Shown one piece after another: positions 58,612 through 64,000 of a DNA stretch of 64,000 nucleotides. Where the stretch lies: contig JADKEF010000001.1 of NCBI GenBank assembly GCA_016718135.1, positions 679,001 through 743,000 of the forward strand. Reading direction: 5' to 3'. Below the pieces are notes generated by a model. It saw only the letters and a list, made by a program, of their open reading frames with translations. It was not told where the DNA came from and searched no databases. Numbering within the stretch: position 1 is the first letter of the stretch; each line of letters starts with the position of its first letter. The position numbers and the translations under genes are program-made. This stretch comes from Acidobacteriota bacterium. Its GTDB lineage: Bacteria; Acidobacteriota; Blastocatellia; Pyrinomonadales; Pyrinomonadaceae.

Positions 58612-58835
58612 TTAAAAGGACAGAGCCCGGTCGGTTAGGACCAGGCTCAGATAGGGTAGGACAACTGTAGGAACGCTCGGAAGGTGTAAGAGCACAGCGG
58701 CGTGGCAATGCTCCAGTGAGGCAGTGGCGAAGGGTCTTGACTAACTTCATCAAGCTTGCCACTGTTCTATAGGCACACGCCGTGCCAGAGCGAGAGTCTC
58801 CTTCACTCGTTCAGCACAATCCCCACAAACCTATA
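58612..58835 (-). ncRNA. Candidate structured ncRNA, possibly 6S-type
   Basis: On the minus strand (5' at about 58835) helices stack into one rod. GAACG (58812-58808) pairs with CGTTC near 58675. AAGG pairs with CCTT. An asymmetric open bubble follows, then GCAC-GGCGTG with CACGCC-GTGC. A stable apical arm has CAGTGGC (58764-58758)/GCCACTG (58728-58722) with inner CTTGA/TCAAG. The end is a 10-bp hairpin (58648-58623; one position pairs only as G-U on this strand) followed by TGTCCTTTT. Length and the 'rod with one central bubble' shape recall 6S RNA. One other helix (58788-58812) favours the plus strand, so strand is uncertain. Confidence 0.35.
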
Positions 58836-59079
58836 TAGACACTGGGTTTGAACAGTTTTCATACCACAGACCGTTTCCGCAAGGCATACCGTTTTGCGTA
58901 CCTCATAACGCTTTTTGACAGAATCGGACACTTTTAAGTGACATTTTCTGGAAGAGGTAAGGGATTAATACTTTGGCGGCAGTCTAAAAAGGATCTTTGG
59001 TGCGCTATCAGACAAACATTGCCGTCGAGCATCGGCATAATTGTCCAGTGCGATCATTTGGATCTAAGGAGATTGAACC

Positions 59080-59196
59080 ATGAATAATCTTTTTCGCGGA
59101 GCTTTAGCGGGTGCGGCAGCATGGAAATTCGGCGGCGGCATTATCTCTACGATATTTATATTTATCTTAGTGTTTTGGCTTTTGGGTAAGTGCTAG
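59080..59196 (+). CDS. 38-aa single-helix membrane peptide
   Basis: A small open frame, MNNLFRGALAGAAAWKFGGG and a hydrophobic helix (about 20-35), ending LLGKC. It has a good ribosome-binding site (AAGGAG, 9 nt before the ATG) and a terminator directly after. The small length, the helix and the gene-like flanks make it plausible. No family is recognised. The upstream stretch 58840-59079 contains no other gene I can support. Confidence 0.6.
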   Translation: MNNLFRGALAGAAAWKFGGGIISTIFIFILVFWLLGKC

Positions 59197-59217
59197 TCGC
59201 TTTTACCCATTAAAAAA

Positions 59218-59241
59218 GGCCGAACGTTACAGCGTTCAGCC
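59218..59241. terminator. Bidirectional terminator
   Basis: GGC-C-GAACG (59218-59226) pairs with CGTTC-A-GCC (59233-59241), one mismatch. CTTTCTTTTT follows on the plus strand, and the complement of AAAAAA (TTTTTTAA) precedes on the minus strand. It lies between the convergent 38-aa gene and pmbA. Confidence 0.75.
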
Positions 59242-59271
59242 CTTTCTTTTTGCACATCGATCGTACTGCGA

Positions 59272-60615
59272 TCAAACAGCTTCGCTCTGCGAAGTGAAGT
59301 TAAACTCCTTGACCTTGATCGTTGGAAGCAATGAACCTCCGCCGCCCTCCCCAGCCCCGACGCGTTCGGGTTTGCTCATGGCGAGAATATTGCCGGGGCC
59401 GAGCATTTTGGTCATTGATTGGTTAAAGCGGAAATTTCGCACGGGATACGCGATCTTTCCGTTCTCGATCATCCAGACGCCATCGCGTGTGAGGCCGGTG
59501 GAACTTGCGGTACGGGCATCTGTGCCGCGAATGTACCAGAATCGTCCGACGAGAATGCCTTTTGCGGTAGATTTGATCATTTCCTCGATCGTCTGCGTTC
59601 CCGCGGTCGATTCGAGGATCATGTTGACCGGGCCGGGTGTCGGCTCTTTTCCTTTCTGCTTGGCCCAGAAGCGATTGTAGGTTAAAGTCTCGACCACGCC
59701 TTTCTCGACGAGAGTGACTCGCTGAGATGGGATTCCGCCTTGAGCACTCTGAGATCCGGGAAGCTCGGGATGCCACGGATCGCTGTAGATCCGAACCATT
59801 TCATCGAACATCTTTTCCCCCAACCGCGTCTTGCCACCGGGCAGCGAGAGCACGCTACGGCCTTCCTCAGCATTGCGAGCATTAAATGTACCCGCGAAAC
59901 TACCAATGAGATCTGCGACGCCTTGCGGCTCGAGGATGACGGTATAGACTCCGGGATCGATCGTTCGGGCATTGCGGCCTTCCAGGCATTTACGAATCGA
60001 TTCGGTTGCTATGCGTCTCGTGTCGAGCTTGGCGATGTCGTTATGGCTGCGCAGGAAATAGCCAGAACTCTGGCCGTCCTGCGTGCGAGCCGTCACTGAC
60101 AGACCGACGCCCGTTGAGCGTTCGAATTCGAAATTGCCATTCTTTGTCGCCGACCCGCCCGCCTGTGAAATCGCAGAGTGGAATCCGGCTCCGATCACGT
60201 TATTCTTCTCGCACATCGAGATAACTTCGCCGATCTGCCTAGCTCGGTCGGTTAACGAGAGATTTTCGGTCGCCTTGAAATAGCTGTTGACCGACTTGTA
60301 TATCTGCTTTCCGAGAGTCGGCATATATTCGCGGTCTACCAGTGCCGTGCGGGCGATCGTCTCGGCACGCTCGACCATCAACTTGAGACTGGCATCGTCG
60401 AGATCGTTGGTCGATGCGGAGCCTCGTTTGCCGCCGATCCAGACGGTGACGTTTGCGTTTCGCCCCTCGGTAGTGCCGCTAGTGAGCACGTTGTTACCTG
60501 CAAAACGGAGGTGCGATTGCTTGTTGCTGTTCACGCTCGCCGACGCGTCGTCTGCCTTGACCATCGAGAGGATCTTTTCGGTGAGTGTTTTAACTTCCTG
60601 TTCGTTGAGCGGCAT
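59272..60615 (-). CDS. pmbA: TldE/PmbA-type metallopeptidase subunit
   Basis: 447-aa PmbA/TldE protein, the inactive or regulatory partner of the TldD zinc protease that degrades and processes peptides such as microcin B17. Family landmarks are SHLRFAGNNVLTSGTTEGRN, GPVNMILESTAGTQTIEEMIKSTAKGILVGRFWYIRG and VRNFRFNQSMTKMLGPGN. ATG 60615 is used because its A overlaps the tldD stop (TAATG). An in-frame extension to 60699 would overlap tldD by 84 nt. There is no signal peptide at this start, although its TldD partner has a Tat signal. Confidence 0.88.
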   Translation of the reverse strand: MPLNEQEVKTLTEKILSMVKADDASASVNSNKQSHLRFAGNNVLTSGTTEGRNANVTVWIGGKRGSASTNDLDDASLKLMVERAETIARTALVDREYMPTLGKQIYKSVNSYFKATENLSLTDRARQIGEVISMCEKNNVIGAGFHSAISQAGGSATKNGNFEFERSTGVGLSVTARTQDGQSSGYFLRSHNDIAKLDTRRIATESIRKCLEGRNARTIDPGVYTVILEPQGVADLIGSFAGTFNARNAEEGRSVLSLPGGKTRLGEKMFDEMVRIYSDPWHPELPGSQSAQGGIPSQRVTLVEKGVVETLTYNRFWAKQKGKEPTPGPVNMILESTAGTQTIEEMIKSTAKGILVGRFWYIRGTDARTASSTGLTRDGVWMIENGKIAYPVRNFRFNQSMTKMLGPGNILAMSKPERVGAGEGGGGSLLPTIKVKEFNFTSQSEAV

Positions 60616-62216
60616 TATTCGTGATCCTCCATCGCTCCTGCACTCGGTCCCGAGGCGGTGTTCAATACGTTGATATTGCGAAATCTTGCCGGCGGACAAC
60701 CGTGCGAAACCGAATTTGACTGGCCTGGCTCGCCCTTGCCGTCGTTTGGAGAACCAGGCATTTCATAAGTTGCCTGGCCACCGAGGCCGTCAAGTGCTCC
60801 CCAAAAATCCGTGGTTTTTGACTGATACGCAACATCCTTGAGCATCCCGACGACCTTGCCGCCTTTGATCTCCCAGAATGTCTGGCCGCCGAACTGAAAA
60901 TTGTAACGTTGCTGATCGATCGAGTAACTTCCTCGGCCAAAAATGAGGATGCCTTTGTCTACGCCGCTGATCAGGTCGTCTTGTGATACGTTTTCCTTCG
61001 CTGGTTGGAGCGAAACATTCGGCATTCGCGGAAACGGAACGCTGCCCCAGCTGTCGGCGTGAAGACACCCGTACGATTTGTTGTGTCCAACTATCTTTGC
61101 GGTATCGCGGGTAGTTTGCCAATCGACGAAAATGCCATTCTTAACAATATCCCAACTCTGGCCGGGAACAGCCTCATCATCAAAACCGACCGTCGCCATT
61201 CCTTGCGGCTGAGTGCGGTCGGCGACAAAATTTACCATCTTCGATCCGAACTGCAACTTACCGGTTTTGTCGGGTGTCAGAAAACTCGTCCCAGCATAAT
61301 TCGCTTCCCACAGCATGGCCCGGTCAAGTTCGGTCGAATGGCCGACGGATTCGTGGATAGTCAGGAACAGATGAGATGGATGAAGGACGAGGTCGTATTT
61401 CCCGGGTGTTACTGCTTTCGCCGTAAGCTTCATCACAGCGTGTTCGGCCGCAGTCTTTGCCTCGGCCGCCCAGTCGTGCTTGGTCATGTACTCAAAGCCG
61501 ATCTGCTGCGCCTGGCGTAACGAATTGACTGCCTGAAAATCGCCGCTCGCCCGGTCAACGGCGGTGACTGAAAAGCTTGGATTCGTACGAATAATATATT
61601 GATCGATCCGCGATCCGTCGCTCGTCGCCAGGTATTTCTGCTCATTAACGGACGAGAGATTTGAGGTAACAAAGCTCACACCTTTTACGCCGAGAGCGGC
61701 CTCGTTTATCTTGAGCAGCATCGCGGTCTTTTCGTCTGAAGGCACATCGAAAGGGTCGCGGTCGAATGAGCTCTTCCAGGTCGCTGTGACCTTTGGTGTC
61801 GGAACGAGCTCGATCTTTTTACGTTGGATCGCGGAGTTTGCCCTGGCAATCGCGGCTGCCTCGGTCGTCACGCGTTTGACCTCGTCAGCGGTCACGATCG
61901 GGCTTCCGGCAAAGCCCCAAGTGCCATTGATCAGCACGCGAACGCCGAAGCCGAAATTCTGGCCGCTCGATACATTGAGCACCTGACGCTCGCGGGTCGA
62001 GACGTTTTCCATGCGGTAGCGACTAATGCGTATGTCGGCGTACGACGCACCGAGCTTTTTAGCGGTCGCCAATGCAACATCAGCAAGTGCGTCTTTATTC
62101 ACCTCAATAAAAGCCACAGTCATCGCCTGTGCCTCATACACCCAAGACGGCAATATCGCGGCGGTGCCGAGAGCGAGAGTCGTAGCCTTTAGAAAATCAC
62201 GACGAGAAAAGTCCAT
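60615..62216 (-). CDS. tldD: TldD-type metalloprotease with Tat signal
   Basis: 533-aa zinc metalloprotease. The catalytic motif is HESVGH (His288, Glu289, His293) followed by STELDR, and the TldD fold spans most of the protein. The N-terminus MDFSRRDFLKATTLALG is a twin-arginine signal (RRDFLK) with a hydrophobic core and an A-x-A-like cleavage region (YEAQA). Export of a folded protease is therefore predicted. The pmbA gene follows with a TAATG overlap, and the two proteins are known to form a heterodimer in E. coli. Confidence 0.92.
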   Translation of the reverse strand: MDFSRRDFLKATTLALGTAAILPSWVYEAQAMTVAFIEVNKDALADVALATAKKLGASYADIRISRYRMENVSTRERQVLNVSSGQNFGFGVRVLINGTWGFAGSPIVTADEVKRVTTEAAAIARANSAIQRKKIELVPTPKVTATWKSSFDRDPFDVPSDEKTAMLLKINEAALGVKGVSFVTSNLSSVNEQKYLATSDGSRIDQYIIRTNPSFSVTAVDRASGDFQAVNSLRQAQQIGFEYMTKHDWAAEAKTAAEHAVMKLTAKAVTPGKYDLVLHPSHLFLTIHESVGHSTELDRAMLWEANYAGTSFLTPDKTGKLQFGSKMVNFVADRTQPQGMATVGFDDEAVPGQSWDIVKNGIFVDWQTTRDTAKIVGHNKSYGCLHADSWGSVPFPRMPNVSLQPAKENVSQDDLISGVDKGILIFGRGSYSIDQQRYNFQFGGQTFWEIKGGKVVGMLKDVAYQSKTTDFWGALDGLGGQATYEMPGSPNDGKGEPGQSNSVSHGCPPARFRNINVLNTASGPSAGAMEDHE

Positions 62217-62349
62217 GTTTCCCTCACTAGAACAAATTTGAAATATCGGAGCGGCTTTAGTTTATTTGTGCGGATCGTGACTGTCAAGAAATATGGCGGA
62301 TTGACGATGTTTGCCTTGTTTCAGGCATTTTATGCGCCGTTGAAGAACC

Positions 62350-62757
62350 TCACGCAAAGACGCAAAGGAACGGAAAGACGAAAAATAGAGGCTTAGACTT
62401 TGGCTTCTTCAGCCACGGCAACGGATTGTGAGCTTTTGGACCCGGTTTTTCGTAGGCCTTACGCGGGTTTAGGATGATCGAGCGGAGCGTTACCTGACGA
62501 CTGCGGGCATCGGCTGCAGTGCTGGCTTCGTAGTCGAACGAGAAGGTGAAGTTACCTGTCGAGAGTTTCTTACAATCGTCATCGGAGAGATGAAAGCAGA
62601 ATGCATCGGCATAGATGCCGAGGCTTTCATCGCAGTGGCCGATCGGTTCTGTGGCAACGTCGGCTAGATAAACGGGTACGCTCTCGAGGTGTTCGCAGCG
62701 GGCGTAGAGATCTCCGAGAACGTGTCGGCGCGATATAGAGAGCGGTGAATATTTCAT
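62350..62757 (-). CDS. Hypothetical protein
   Basis: 135-aa protein (start ATG 62757) with no signal peptide. Beta-rich segments VYLADVATEPIGHCDESLGIYADAFCFHLSDDDCKKL and FTFSFDYEASTAADARSRQV are followed by a basic, aromatic C-terminal tail ending FFVFPFLCVFA. I do not recognise a family. It lies downstream of the RNA-binding-protein terminator, and the gap 62217-62349 to tldD holds nothing clear. Confidence 0.5.
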   Translation of the reverse strand: MKYSPLSISRRHVLGDLYARCEHLESVPVYLADVATEPIGHCDESLGIYADAFCFHLSDDDCKKLSTGNFTFSFDYEASTAADARSRQVTLRSIILNPRKAYEKPGPKAHNPLPWLKKPKSKPLFFVFPFLCVFA

Positions 62758-62781
62758 ATCGATAACAAAGAACAAAATAAA

Positions 62782-62820
62782 GGGATGCCTTCGCGCTTTC
62801 GCGGCGTAAGGCACCCCTGA
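62782..62820 (-). terminator. Terminator of the RRM gene
   Basis: On the minus strand, GGGGTGCCTT pairs with AAGGCATCCC (plus 62817-62808 and 62791-62782), with one G-U, and an inner CGCG/CGCG helix. TTTATTTTG follows. It lies 30 nt after the RRM gene stop. Confidence 0.8.
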
Positions 62821-62847
62821 TGTACTAATACAAACCCGAAGGCTCAA

Positions 62848-63222
62848 TTACCAACGGTTGCCACCGCCGCCGCCGCCGTAACCGCCGCCGCTGCCGCCGC
62901 GACCACCGCCGCCGCCATAACCACCACCGCCGCTGCGTCCACGACCACCGCCGCCACCGCCACCTGGACGATCGCCCTGTGGTTTAGCTTCGTTGACCTT
63001 GAGTTCGCGACCGTCAACTTCTTTTCCGTTGAGCTGTGCGATAGCTGCTTCGCCGTCTTCCTGGTTTGCCATTTCGACAAATCCGAAGCCGCGCGAACGA
63101 CCGGTTTCGCGGTCTTCGATGATGTTTGCTGATTCGACCGTACCGACTGCTCCGAAGAGGTCATTGAGGTCCTGATTTGATGTCTGGAAAGAGATGTTTC
63201 CTACGTAAAGTTTCATTGTCAT
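62848..63222 (-). CDS. Glycine-rich RRM RNA-binding protein
   Basis: 124-aa protein with one RNA-recognition motif (residues about 3-80). RNP2 is KLYVGNISF and RNP1 is RSRGFGFVEM. A C-terminal glycine/arginine-rich tail with GGGG, GRGR and GGYGGGGG repeats follows. This is the cold-shock-like single-RRM architecture seen in cyanobacteria and several other bacteria; the protein would bind and remodel mRNA. The 5' leader (63223-63481, no gene) is long enough for post-transcriptional control, which I cannot demonstrate. Confidence 0.9.
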   Translation of the reverse strand: MTMKLYVGNISFQTSNQDLNDLFGAVGTVESANIIEDRETGRSRGFGFVEMANQEDGEAAIAQLNGKEVDGRELKVNEAKPQGDRPGGGGGGGRGRSGGGGYGGGGGRGGSGGGYGGGGGGNRW

Positions 63223-63481
63223 TACATTTACCTTTCCCGATATGACGGGAATTTCTAAAGAAGTGCAGAATCTGTTTTATTAACCGAAAGGTAAATGAAA
63301 CGGGACTCTTGGATACTCAAAAATACTGAGAGCTACTTCTGCTACTGATCCGGGCCTGCTCTCAAACTTATCCAAAAACCGTTAAAGACGAAGCGCCACG
63401 ACCATAGTCGAAGCGAGAGAAGGATTAACAGATAAGATTGTGACGGTAAATGCTTGGAAAAGCAAGAGGAAAATTGAGGAT

Positions 63482-64000
63482 TTACTTTTTGAGGAAAGCA
63501 ACGAACTCAGCTTCATTCCGCGTCAGCCCTTCAAATCGAGCAACGATTTCGTCGTCGGGGGTAACGATCGCGTAAAGCGGCAAGGCAACCGTCCCAAAAC
63601 GAGCCTCCTGCATCCGCTGAAACCCCTCATACGGCTCGCCTTCACCGTCGGTAAAGAGCTTGACGCGGACAAACTTCGAGAGCTCGGCATTGACCGCTGG
63701 CTTAGGAAACATATTCGCTTCCATCCAACGACAATTCGTGCACGTGTAGCCCGTGTAATCGATAAATATACGCTTGTTCTCCGCCTTTGCGGTTTTGAGG
63801 GCGGCCTCGTAATCGTTGGTTATCCATACGAGTTCGCCGTTGGCAGTTTGTCCACCGCCGGAAGTGGACGCGGCAACTTGCTTCATCGGTGGCAGGAACG
63901 ACTCGATCTCACCGAGGCGGCTGCCGAAAAGGCCGGTGAGCAGATAAAAGGCCATTGTGCCAAAGAGAAATGCGTTCAACACGCGGACGAGGCCGATGCG
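63482..64000 (-). CDS. DsbD C-terminal/thioredoxin-like domain protein, 5'-truncated
   Basis: The frame is open to the right edge, so only the C-terminal part is visible. A membrane segment (RVLNAFLFGTMAFYLLTGLFG) is followed by a linker and a thioredoxin-fold domain with the redox motif CTNC in FIDYTGYTCTNCRWMEANMF. A cis-Pro-type segment (TVALPLYAIVTPDDE) and a helical end (RNEAEFVAFLKK) complete it. This matches the DsbD/ScsB type, which passes electrons across the membrane. The DsbD transmembrane domain is probably beyond the window. Confidence 0.8.
   Translation of the reverse strand, partial: RIGLVRVLNAFLFGTMAFYLLTGLFGSRLGEIESFLPPMKQVAASTSGGGQTANGELVWITNDYEAALKTAKAENKRIFIDYTGYTCTNCRWMEANMFPKPAVNAELSKFVRVKLFTDGEGEPYEGFQRMQEARFGTVALPLYAIVTPDDEIVARFEGLTRNEAEFVAFLKK

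Overview
The window looks like a chromosomal segment of an Acidobacteriota member, most likely class Blastocatellia near Pyrinomonadaceae. This is inference from gene content and style: a gap-pgk-tpiA-secG run, MlaEFD-type lipid transport, an archaeal/eukaryotic-type ProRS, Bacteroidetes-like acyl-ornithine transcarbamylase and proline dehydrogenase, and many small secreted proteins with asparagine/threonine-rich linkers. Most of it is housekeeping DNA. I see no prophage, CRISPR array, toxin-antitoxin pair or intact insertion sequence.

Layout. 1-6.1 kb: lower glycolysis (partial gap, pgk, tpiA), two small envelope proteins, a YitT-family membrane protein, secG, then tRNA-Leu(GAG). A decayed mobile-element-like patch sits at 2.7-3.4 kb. 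6.3-11.4 kb (minus): arginine operon argR-argC-(75-aa ORF)-argD-argF'-argB with palindromic operator-like DNA upstream and a REP-like cluster inside. 11.4-14.2 kb (minus): mlaE-mlaF-mlaD. 14.3-16.2 kb (minus): ECF sigma, zinc-finger anti-sigma and Spy/CpxP-like protein, with a terminator. 16.2-17.1 kb: no protein gene, but tandem repeats, a promoter-like site and two terminators on the plus strand. 17.2-24.1 kb: phosphoesterase, UbiD-family decarboxylase, a secreted beta-propeller-like protein, 3-hydroxyacyl-CoA dehydrogenase and thiolase. 24.3-34.8 kb: a 1051-aa sortilin-like exoprotein, CoA-transferase, Fcy1-like cytosine deaminase, proline dehydrogenase, proS and a heparinase II/III-type lyase. 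34.9-44.7 kb: small membrane and secreted proteins, an ECF S-component, a nucleotide pyrophosphatase-type enzyme, duplicated lipoproteins, an alpha/beta-hydrolase operon, OsmC and asnS. 45-54.3 kb: ABC exporter, amgK-murU-like recycling pair, UMF1-type MFS transporter, LOG-family and AIM24-family proteins, and a divergent PTS Enzyme I. 54.4-64 kb: Wza-like export protein, rnpB, ribbon-helix-helix protein, TPR protein, prepilin peptidase, a structured-RNA candidate, tldD-pmbA, an RRM protein and the end of a DsbD/thioredoxin-like gene.

Four genes (argF', argD, the ubiD homologue and the phosphodiesterase) are each split by a one-base indel in a short homopolymer, and each becomes a normal family member when that base is corrected. 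Assembly error is the simplest reading, though real pseudogenes cannot be excluded from sequence alone.

The least explained signals are non-coding: a rod-shaped hairpin cluster at 58.6-58.84 kb that resembles a 6S-type RNA, the 16.7-17.13 kb intergenic transcripts, a degenerate repeat family shared between 16.3 and 58.4 kb, and a 21-bp minisatellite at 44.9 kb. I did not find a clearly new multi-gene system.
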